The position numbers and the translations under genes were made by a program. The notes under the pieces are model-generated. The model was not told the DNA's origin. It searched no databases and saw only the letters and a list, made by a program, of their open reading frames with translations. 10,403 nt of DNA from an uncultured Lachnospiraceae bacterium (GTDB lineage Bacteria; Bacillota; Clostridia; Lachnospirales; Lachnospiraceae). The stretch lies in NCBI GenBank assembly GCA_958446555.1, contig CAUCWU010000053.1, positions 1 through 10,403 of the forward strand. The letters run 5' to 3'. Shown here in pieces: positions 1 to 5,274 of the stretch (position 1 is the first letter of the stretch; the number at the start of each line of letters is the position of its first letter).

Positions 1-162
1 CAGATCAACGGAAAGACCAGAGGTACAGTTGCAATCGCAAGAGATTGTGATAAGGATACCGCAATTGCAGCCGGAAAAGAAGTAATTAAGGATAAGCTGA
101 CCGGAAACATCATTAAGGAAATCTATGTTCCGGGAAGAATTATCAATATCGTTATGAAATAA
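1..162 (+). CDS. leuS: Leucine--tRNA ligase, C-terminal end (partial)
   Basis: The window opens inside this gene, in frame 1, and the stop TAA lies at 160-162. The 53 visible residues begin QINGKTRGTVAIARDCDKD and end in YVPGRIINIVMK. This matches the C-terminal domain of bacterial leucyl-tRNA synthetase, where a V/I-N-G-K-x-R-G strand and a final VPG-R-x-N-I/V-V motif are typical. The enzyme charges tRNA-Leu in the cytoplasm, and this terminal domain contacts the tRNA. Catalytic parts (HIGH, KMSKS) lie upstream of the window and cannot be judged. No T-rich intrinsic terminator follows the stop codon; an inverted repeat starts immediately after it. Confidence 0.93.
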   Translation, partial: QINGKTRGTVAIARDCDKDTAIAAGKEVIKDKLTGNIIKEIYVPGRIINIVMK

Positions 163-230
163 TGCCAAGGGTCAAAAACTCAAAAGTCGATTGTGCTTGC
201 ACGATGAGAAATTTGAGTTTGGAACCCGCA
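163..230. repeat. Imperfect inverted repeat directly after leuS
   Basis: The arms are 169-184 and 212-227. GGGT pairs with ACCC, three positions mismatch, then a nine-base AT-rich stem follows (AAACTCAAA with TTTGAGTTT). The outer TGC (163-165) and GCA (228-230) also pair, starting at the base after the leuS stop codon. A small GTG/CAC hairpin sits inside the loop (193-202). GTGCTT (193-198) can pair instead with AAGCAC (239-244), so two folds compete. No T-run follows, so it is not a standard terminator. It could be a dispersed intergenic repeat, a leader structure or an mRNA 3'-end element. Only the pairing is seen; the function is unknown. Confidence 0.55.
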
Positions 231-246
231 AAAATATCAAGCACGA

Positions 247-286
247 ATGGCCGCGGCAAGATGGCATCGCCTCAAGCTGTGGCCAT
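247..286 (+). promoter_or_regulatory. Stem-loop in the leader of the M28 peptidase gene
   Basis: ATGGCCGCGGC (247-257) pairs along its full 11 bases with GCTGTGGCCAT (276-286) if two G-U pairs are allowed. The loop holds a small GGC/GCC hairpin (263-271 region). On the other strand those two pairs would be C-A mismatches, which points to a plus-strand RNA structure. It ends 33 bases before the ATG at 319 and leaves the ribosome binding site free. A weak promoter-like pair upstream (TTGAGT 213-218, 16-base spacer, TATCAA 235-240) would start transcription near the stem base. The structure is seen; any regulatory role is inferred. Confidence 0.5.
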
Positions 287-318
287 TTGTGTAAATTTAT
301 TTCGGAAAAGAGGCTTTT

Positions 319-2166
319 ATGAAGATGTGCAAAAGGATCAAGGCAGCTGTGATGGCACTGTGTCTGGCAATCGCTATGTGCGCGTTTTCCATTCCACAGA
401 CCGTTCACGCTGAATATGGCGACAATGCTTATGCATTTATGACGCAGTTACAGTCGAATTACCCGTATCGTATGGTAAATTCATCAAATGGAATGTTGGC
501 AGGAGCAGAGGAGTGGCTAAAAGCACAAGTTGTCACGATGGGCTATGAGTATATAACTCAGCCATTTACAAAAACCTCATCAGATGGTGTGACCCCGTGC
601 TATGGAGAAAACATAATCTTTTCCAAGCAGGGAGCAAGTGACCGCGTCATTGTGATCGGTGCTCACTATGACTGTGTAGAGCATACCTTTGGTACCGATG
701 ACAATGCATCCGGAGTCGGTGTGCTTCTTGAGCTTGCAAGCATTTATAGCACAAAAGAGTCACCGTACACACTGAGATTTATCCTCTTTTCAGCAGAGGA
801 GCCAGGTTGTCTTGGTAGCCAGTATTATGTAGAAAACTTAAGTCAGGAAGAGCGAGATCGCATTGCCTGCATGATTAATATTGATACGATTGCAGCAGGT
901 GACAACATGTACCTTTACGGAGGTGCTGTGGATGAAAATGGAAGCATTGTCAGAGACTGGGCAGTGTATCAGGCACAGTCAGCTGCTGATCTGTTAGGTC
1001 TTCCAATGTCCTTCCATCCAGATGTTAACGACAGCTTCCCAACACCGACAAAGACAACTGCCAGTGACCAGATGGCATTCTCCAATGCAGGAATTCCGTA
1101 TGTCTACTGTGAGGCATCTAACTGGAATGGCGAGCCGTACACCAACTTCTATGAGACGAGCAATCCGAATGTCGTAGGTGGCACGGTAATGCACAATGCA
1201 GAGTATGATAATCTGACTTTTATTGAGAATACATTTGGAACTCGCGCTTATGAGCATCTTCAGGCGTACAGCAAGCTACTTGACTACTTCATTGAAAATA
1301 TGAAAGAGAACGAGTACACAGCTGGTTATTCATTTGAAGATACGAACACCAAAGCTACCACAACCGATTCTGTCTATTTCAGAGAAAAACCGACCCAGTA
1401 CAGCCAGTCAATCAAGCTTCTCGATGCAGGTACCGAGGTGACTGTAACTGGATATCATACCAGCTGGTGTCGTGTCGAGGTGGATGGCACCGAGGGCTAT
1501 ATCAAAACCGACTATCTGACAATGGAGTCGGATGTGGAACCTGTTTCAGAAGAAAATGAAAGTGAGCCAGCAGAGAGCGCTTCAGATGAGAGTGAAACTG
1601 AGGCTGTTTCAGTAGAAAATGAAACAGAGGCAGTTTCAGAAGAAGGAAAATCAGAAGGCGAGTCCGAGTCTGCAACAGAGAATGCTTCCAATGAAGCGAC
1701 ATCCAAGGAAATCGTTTCTAGTGAAGCAGCTTCACAGGGAGAGTCACAGTCTGTATCTGCTTCCTCTAGCCAGAGTGTTTCAGGTTCAGAGAGCAATGAC
1801 CAAAATGTAATCACAAAGGTAATCAGCCAGCTGAAGAATGATCCGTCAACACTTCGAATTGTGCTGATTGCGGTGATTGTCATCATCGGTATCTGGCTGT
1901 GTGTATTCATCGCACTGCACAGAAAGAAGGTTTCTCAGGCAGAAGAAGACAGCGAGAAATCAACTGAAGAAACTGACGAGCACAGCGAGAGAACCAGTGA
2001 AAATAATAAGGAACCAAGAACAGCTGCAAAGCCAGTTCGAAGAGCAAATCCAAAGTCAAAACCAGAATCGAAATCAGAAGTAGAAACTGAGGACAAATTA
2101 GAAACTGGATCAACAACTGGATTTGAAAAGCCGAGCGAAGAGAAAGAAGACTCTGACAAAAACTGA
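319..2166 (+). CDS. Secreted, membrane-anchored M28 family zinc peptidase with SH3 domain
   Basis: A 615-residue surface protein. The start at 319 has AAGAGG five bases upstream. Residues 1-31 form a signal peptide (basic start, hydrophobic core, cleavage likely after VHA). Residues about 35-335 are an M28 metallopeptidase domain. Its two-zinc site is readable: H116 and D118 in GAHYD, D128 in DDNASG, catalytic E160 with ligand E161 in SAEE, D189 in NIDT, and H292. All expected residues are present, so an active aminopeptidase is plausible; the substrate is unknown. A bacterial SH3 domain (about 350-402) may bind cell wall. A Ser/Glu-rich stalk (405-505), a transmembrane helix (about 513-535) and a basic/acidic cytoplasmic tail follow. 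No LPXTG motif is seen, so anchoring is by the helix. It stands alone between leuS and a terminator. Confidence 0.9.
   Translation: MKMCKRIKAAVMALCLAIAMCAFSIPQTVHAEYGDNAYAFMTQLQSNYPYRMVNSSNGMLAGAEEWLKAQVVTMGYEYITQPFTKTSSDGVTPCYGENIIFSKQGASDRVIVIGAHYDCVEHTFGTDDNASGVGVLLELASIYSTKESPYTLRFILFSAEEPGCLGSQYYVENLSQEERDRIACMINIDTIAAGDNMYLYGGAVDENGSIVRDWAVYQAQSAADLLGLPMSFHPDVNDSFPTPTKTTASDQMAFSNAGIPYVYCEASNWNGEPYTNFYETSNPNVVGGTVMHNAEYDNLTFIENTFGTRAYEHLQAYSKLLDYFIENMKENEYTAGYSFEDTNTKATTTDSVYFREKPTQYSQSIKLLDAGTEVTVTGYHTSWCRVEVDGTEGYIKTDYLTMESDVEPVSEENESEPAESASDESETEAVSVENETEAVSEEGKSEGESESATENASNEATSKEIVSSEAASQGESQSVSASSSQSVSGSESNDQNVITKVISQLKNDPSTLRIVLIAVIVIIGIWLCVFIALHRKKVSQAEEDSEKSTEETDEHSERTSENNKEPRTAAKPVRRANPKSKPESKSEVETEDKLETGSTTGFEKPSEEKEDSDKN
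1594..1647 (+). repeat. Tandem 27-base repeat inside the peptidase stalk
   Basis: Two adjacent 27-base units (1594-1620 and 1621-1647) are identical at 21 positions and encode ETEAVSVEN and ETEAVSEEG. They belong to the Ser/Glu-rich stalk of the M28 protein, where such repeats commonly change stalk length. Part of the coding region, not a separate element. Confidence 0.6.
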
Positions 2167-2182
2167 GGTAATTGAATGTCAT

Positions 2183-2259
2183 GAGAGTCCACGAGGACAG
2201 GGAAAATTGGCACGAAGTGCTGTGCCACTTTCACCCCGTCCCCATGGCTCTCTTTTTTT
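2183..2259 (+). terminator. Long compound hairpin terminator after the M28 gene
   Basis: GAGAG (2183-2187) pairs with CTCTC (2248-2252). CCA/TGG, GGAC/GTCC and GGG/CCC extend the stem with small bulges. An inner hairpin TGGCAC (2208-2213) / GTGCCA (2222-2227) fills the loop. Seven T residues follow (2253-2259), as expected for an intrinsic terminator of the M28 gene. Read on the minus strand, the inner hairpin is followed by ATTTT, so it may also stop the convergent minus-strand genes, more weakly. Confidence 0.7.
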
Positions 2260-2265
2260 CACCGT

Positions 2266-2556
2266 TTATTGAGGAAAATTTGGCGGTGATGGCTTTTTCG
2301 GTTTTGCGAGCATCTTTGATAGCTGTCTCAAAAGCTCAACTCTTTTTCTCTCTTTTGGAGAGAGGTTAGCAGTCAACTGTGATACAAGCGCATCGGTCTC
2401 TTCATCGCTAAAATTCATATGCTTGCCAGAAATTTGGCGGTTTATGCCAAGCAAAAATGAAACCAATTCATTCTGATTCTTTCCGGCTGCCTCATTTACC
2501 ATCTGTCGGATGAATTGTGCTTTTTCTGGTGGCATATTGTCAAACGGGGTTGGCAT
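2266..2556 (-). CDS. Small hypothetical protein, second gene of a minus-strand pair
   Basis: A 96-residue, charged, probably helical cytoplasmic protein of unknown function. I place the start at the ATG at 2556 (MPTPFDNMPPEK) because AAGGTG lies nine bases upstream. The in-frame ATG at 2583 would add nine residues but has no ribosome binding site. The start overlaps the end of the upstream gene by 17 bases, so translation is probably coupled. There is no signal peptide, membrane segment or cysteine pattern. The middle (NELVSFLLGINRQISGKHM) and the end (SPKERKRVELLRQLSKML) look like amphipathic helices, and the last ten residues are Pro/Lys-rich. The real-gene call rests on spacing, overlap and protein-like composition. 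Confidence 0.65.
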   Translation of the reverse strand: MPTPFDNMPPEKAQFIRQMVNEAAGKNQNELVSFLLGINRQISGKHMNFSDEETDALVSQLTANLSPKERKRVELLRQLSKMLAKPKKPSPPNFPQ

Positions 2557-2863
2557 TGTGTGCATCACCTTCTTCCGATTCATATTCGCGGTAAAGCCGC
2601 GTCATCTGAGCGAGATTTGTCACCATATCAAGTGTCTCAAGCTCCCTTGGCGTGCAATATTCGCGGATCGACTGAGAAAGACCGGTCAGTGGATCTTGCC
2701 CATCCTTGCTGCAGGCCTCAAGAGATTCCTCTTCCTCGTCAAGTCGATGCATGGCCTGCTGAAGCTCAAACATGCGCACACAGATGCGGCAAGCATCCCG
2801 AAGCGGTGAGTGCATGTACGGCAAAGAGGCCTTTAAAATCTGAATGTGGCGCTCTTGTGGCAT
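2540..2863 (-). CDS. Small hypothetical protein, first gene of a minus-strand pair
   Basis: A 107-residue protein starting MPQERHIQILKASLPYM. The start at 2863 has AAGAGG six to seven bases upstream. A longer reading from 2908 would add 15 residues without a good ribosome binding site. The sequence looks all-helical. It has two cysteines in CRICVRM, an acidic stretch (LDEEEESLEAC) and a closing helical section rich in Arg and Glu. I see no signal peptide, membrane helix or catalytic motif. It is paired with the next minus-strand gene by a 17-base overlap, so the two products probably act together. It is divergent from the truncated subtilase gene. Function unknown. Confidence 0.65.
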   Translation of the reverse strand: MPQERHIQILKASLPYMHSPLRDACRICVRMFELQQAMHRLDEEEESLEACSKDGQDPLTGLSQSIREYCTPRELETLDMVTNLAQMTRLYREYESEEGDAHNANPV

Positions 2864-3023
2864 AAGGCACCTCTTAGATACACGATCTTTAATGGAGTAT
2901 ATGCACACAACCGTTTTATTAGTACAGCCTTTCTAGCTTTGCCTTCATACCTTATAGTAGGATGTAAGAGTTGCAGGCAAGCAATTCGAGGCATCGTAAA
3001 ATAGTTTTGATAAGGAGCAGCAT
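2864..3023. promoter_or_regulatory. Divergent intergenic region with weak promoter candidates
   Basis: This gap must hold start signals for the minus-strand pair and for the subtilase fragment. On the plus strand, TATAGT (2953-2958) is a plausible -10, but no good -35 lies 17 bases upstream. On the minus strand, TATACT near 2898-2903 is a plausible -10 without a clear -35. AAGGAG (3012-3017) is the ribosome binding site of the subtilase fragment. I see no strong hairpin here. Confidence 0.3.
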
Positions 3024-3335
3024 ATGCTTATTATAGAACAAAATGCAGTCTACGAGCTTGACTGCGAATGCTTACAAAAAAAACGAGGGCGATTAGCGAA
3101 TAACAATTGCAAAGAAGGTTCCTCAAAAGAGACTGTAATCGTACAAAAGGGTGGCGTCTGTAAAGAACAGCTTACCTATACCGGAAAAGGGGTGACGGTG
3201 GCAGTGCTAGATACCGGTCTGTATCCACATCCAGATTTTAAGGATCGCATCGTCGGCTGGTATGATGCAGTGGAAAGAGAGGCGCATCCGATTGATCCGA
3301 ACGGACATGGAACACAGGAAGAAGGGAAATTTTAG
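3024..3335 (+). pseudogene. Truncated subtilisin-like (S8) serine peptidase
   Basis: The start has AAGGAG six bases upstream. The 103 residues open like intracellular-type subtilisins of Clostridia (IIEQNAVYELDCECL, no signal peptide). The catalytic Asp motif follows (VAVLDTGLYPHPDF, D63), then the catalytic His motif (PNGHGT, H95). In S8 enzymes HGT is followed by HVAGI and about 180-200 more residues carrying the oxyanion Asn and nucleophile Ser. Here it is followed by QEEGKF and a stop, so Asn and Ser are missing and the product cannot be an active protease. I find no remnant of the missing part in the next 100 bases, so this looks like a deletion or rearrangement rather than a simple frameshift. 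An assembly join is the alternative. Confidence 0.8.
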
Positions 3336-3355
3336 ATTTAATCTTTATAAAAGAC

Positions 3356-3395
3356 TAGATTTTTACACAGAACTGTGCTATTCTATCTATAACAG
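3356..3395 (+). promoter_or_regulatory. Candidate promoter and overlapping dyad upstream of the clpC-region operon
   Basis: TGC-TATTCT (3376-3384) resembles an extended -10, with a weak -35 (TAGATT, 3356-3361) 17 bases upstream. A TTTACA (3362-3367) is also present but poorly spaced for this -10. Overlapping it is an imperfect 23-base dyad (3373-3395) of the form CTGTNNTA-N7-TANNACAG. Operators of YtrA-type GntR repressors are inverted repeats over promoters, and such a regulator is encoded two genes downstream. Autoregulation is therefore possible but unproven. Confidence 0.35.
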
Positions 3396-3432
3396 ATGCC
3401 TACAAAAGTTTAGAAATAACGAGGTGCGGGGA

Positions 3433-4308
3433 ATGAATATGATGATAATGAAGGAAGCAGCGACGCTGGAGAGAACATCTGCGAATGAAGGCGTACAGCT
3501 GCAGTCGCTGACATTAAGCGAGGGCACGATTCGGTTTGAGCCGGACGTGACCGAATATAATGTAACGGTTGCAGAGGATGTGACAAAGATCCTAGTAAAA
3601 GGCGTCACTTGCGACGAAGAAAGCTTTTACACGGTAAGTGGAAACACGAACATGGTGAAAGGCAAGAATGAGATTGTTGTCACAGTGACAGACAAGGATG
3701 GCAATATTGGTCATTACTACATTCATGTGCAGGTGGGAGAATTACAATCACAAGTCGAGGAAGCTTCATCAGAGTCGCAGATGCAAGTCTCACAAAGTGC
3801 TGGAGTACAGGCTTCACAGAGTGCCCAGTCTAGCTCACAAAATGCATCAGAAGGCTCACAGTCAATTCTTTCTAACGTGACTGGTGAATTTCAGACTTTT
3901 GCAGAAACTGTTACCTCAGGAAATCTTCAATATGTCACCTATGGCGTGTTAGGGTGCGGTGCACTTGCCGTGGTTCTTTGGATTGCGGTTTTCATTCGCA
4001 GAGCAGCTGTAAAGAGGCGCTATAAACAGGAAAGAAAAGCACATGCTGCCAGAAGAAAAGAGCAGCAAAAGCAGTGGGAGCTTGCCCATACTCAGCAGGA
4101 TATTCTTTTAAAGCAGGTCGATGATCTGCTTGAGAAAAAGAAGACGACACGCGGTCCAAAGGTGAGAGAGGAAGAGCCTGAGGCGGATTATGACGAAGGC
4201 TATACAGAAGATGACGACGATTACGGCGATTATGATGAAGAACAAGAGGCCGAGCTGGATCGTTGGTTAGCCGGACTGGATGAAGATGGCCAGGACGAGG
4301 ACAGGTGA
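3433..4308 (+). CDS. Cadherin-like beta-sandwich protein with Ser-rich stalk and membrane helix
   Basis: A 291-residue protein. The start at 3433 is chosen because GAGGTG lies six bases upstream; an open frame reaches back to 3262 but has no ribosome binding site there. Residues about 23-103 fit the bacterial cadherin-like beta-sandwich family (LQSLTLSEG, FEPDVTEYNVTV, closing GHYYIHVQV). A Ser/Gln-rich stalk (105-160), one membrane helix (about 169-188) and a strongly basic stretch follow (RRAAVKRRYKQERKAHAARR). The protein ends in a coiled-coil-like segment and an acidic Asp/Glu/Tyr tail. Positive-inside logic puts the beta domain outside, yet no signal peptide is visible at the start, which is odd. 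The stop lies four bases before the GntR start, so it heads that operon. Function unknown; binding of sugars or protein is only a guess. Confidence 0.8.
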   Translation: MNMMIMKEAATLERTSANEGVQLQSLTLSEGTIRFEPDVTEYNVTVAEDVTKILVKGVTCDEESFYTVSGNTNMVKGKNEIVVTVTDKDGNIGHYYIHVQVGELQSQVEEASSESQMQVSQSAGVQASQSAQSSSQNASEGSQSILSNVTGEFQTFAETVTSGNLQYVTYGVLGCGALAVVLWIAVFIRRAAVKRRYKQERKAHAARRKEQQKQWELAHTQQDILLKQVDDLLEKKKTTRGPKVREEEPEADYDEGYTEDDDDYGDYDEEQEAELDRWLAGLDEDGQDEDR

Positions 4309-4312
4309 TTTG

Positions 4313-4705
4313 ATGGTAATAAAGATAGATTTTAACAGCGACGAAGCGATTTACATGCAGATTACAAACCAGATTATTATGGGCATTGCCAAGCGCCAGA
4401 TCTGCGATGGTGATCAGCTGCCGTCTATCAGAAATATGGCAGATGAGATTGGCATCAATATGCATACGGTAAATAAAGCGTATTCTTTGCTCAGACAAGA
4501 AGGTTATGTAAAGCTAGACCGTAGAAGAGGTGCAATTGTCAGCGTGGATGTCGATAAGATCGAAGCGATCGAAGCCATCCGCAGAGAGTTATCTGGCACA
4601 CTCGCGAAGGCAAACTGCATGCAGATCTCAAGAGAGGAAATTCACGAACTCGTGGATGAAATCTACAATAAACATTTAGCAGATAGACAAAGTCAGGAGG
4701 AGTAA
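4313..4705 (+). CDS. GntR family transcriptional regulator, YtrA type
   Basis: A 130-residue protein from the ATG at 4313, with AGGTG five bases upstream; earlier in-frame starts overlap the previous gene and lack a good site. Residues about 8-75 are a GntR winged helix: EAIYMQITNQI, then LPSIRNMADEIGINMHTVNKAYSLLRQEGYV and a wing RRRGAIVSV. The tail after the wing is short (about 55 residues), as in the YtrA subfamily, with no FCD or UTRA effector domain. It sits four bases after the cadherin-like gene and two bases before mcsA, so it is surely co-transcribed. This is the slot where ctsR lies in Bacillus, but the sequence is not CtsR. Control of this operon is inferred. Confidence 0.9.
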   Translation: MVIKIDFNSDEAIYMQITNQIIMGIAKRQICDGDQLPSIRNMADEIGINMHTVNKAYSLLRQEGYVKLDRRRGAIVSVDVDKIEAIEAIRRELSGTLAKANCMQISREEIHELVDEIYNKHLADRQSQEE

Positions 4706-4707
4706 TT

Positions 4708-5274
4708 ATGCTTTGTGAGCAATGCAGGATGAGGGAAGCCAGCATTGTCATCCGTGAAGTGGTAAATGGAACTGTGACCGAGCGCAATCTTTGTAGTGAG
4801 TGCGCATCTCAGTCGGATCTGGGTGGAATTTTGATGGATTCAGCTAGCCCATTTGCCAAACTTTTATCCGGAATTCTTGGAATTAATGATTCCAGACACA
4901 GTGAGGAGGAGGATGCATCGAATTTGTCCTGTCCGACCTGTGGAATGACATATAAAGAATTTGTTCAGGACGGCCGCTTCGGATGTGCCGACTGTTACAA
5001 TACATTTGGGCTTTTGATCAATAATAGCATTAAAAAGATACAGGGAAACAATTCCCATACTGGTAAGAAGCCGCGCTTTTCGGGCGATAAGAAGATTCAT
5101 GCAGATATGGTTGCTGATGCCAAGAAAAAGCAGAGCTTAACCGAGCAGCTTGAGATTTGTCAAGCCAAGCAGAAAGAGGCGGTTAGCGAAGAGGATTATG
5201 AGAAGGCAGCCTATTACCGTGATGAGATCAAGAAGATAAAGGAAAGGATTCAGGCTGGCGATGAAATGGTATGA
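4708..5274 (+). CDS. mcsA: McsA, zinc-binding activator of the McsB arginine kinase
   Basis: A 188-residue protein with AGGAGG seven bases upstream. It has two double-CXXC zinc-binding sets: C3/C6 with C29/C32, and C75/C78 with C93/C96 (CPTCGMTYKEF and GCADC). The C-terminal part (about 145-182) is a UVR-type helical hairpin (EEDYEKAAYYRDEIKKIKERI). This order is that of McsA, which in Bacillus binds and activates McsB and links it to CtsR and ClpC. Length is close to the usual 180-190. All eight cysteines are intact. Its last 14 bases overlap the start of mcsB, so the two are translationally coupled. The partner McsB is divergent, so the activating role may differ here. Confidence 0.93.
   Translation: MLCEQCRMREASIVIREVVNGTVTERNLCSECASQSDLGGILMDSASPFAKLLSGILGINDSRHSEEEDASNLSCPTCGMTYKEFVQDGRFGCADCYNTFGLLINNSIKKIQGNNSHTGKKPRFSGDKKIHADMVADAKKKQSLTEQLEICQAKQKEAVSEEDYEKAAYYRDEIKKIKERIQAGDEMV

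Noticed and set aside
169..186. GGTCAAA half-site resembling a CtsR operator after leuS
   Set aside because: A CtsR box needs a second GGTCAAA three bases on. Here the next similar heptad (ACTCAAA) is spaced wrongly, and the bases form one arm of the inverted repeat. It is also not upstream of any clp gene.
162..413. Open frame of 83 codons starting over the leuS stop codon
   Set aside because: No ribosome binding site; it runs through the structured element and into the signal-peptide region of the M28 gene in another frame.
1512..1910. Minus-strand open frame of 132 codons
   Set aside because: Antisense to the Ser/Glu-rich stalk; low-complexity codons there avoid stops on the opposite strand. 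No ribosome binding site or protein-like features.
2510..2865. Plus-strand open frames of about 100-116 codons
   Set aside because: They lie opposite the two small minus-strand genes, which have better starts, ribosome binding sites and protein-like composition.
3262..3432. Longer N-terminus for the cadherin-like protein
   Set aside because: The extension overlaps the subtilase fragment in another frame, has no ribosome binding site and no domain or signal peptide. GAGGTG before 3433 decides the start.
3992..4498. Minus-strand open frame of 168 codons
   Set aside because: It crosses two well-supported plus-strand genes, has unusual His/Arg/Leu-rich composition and no start signal.
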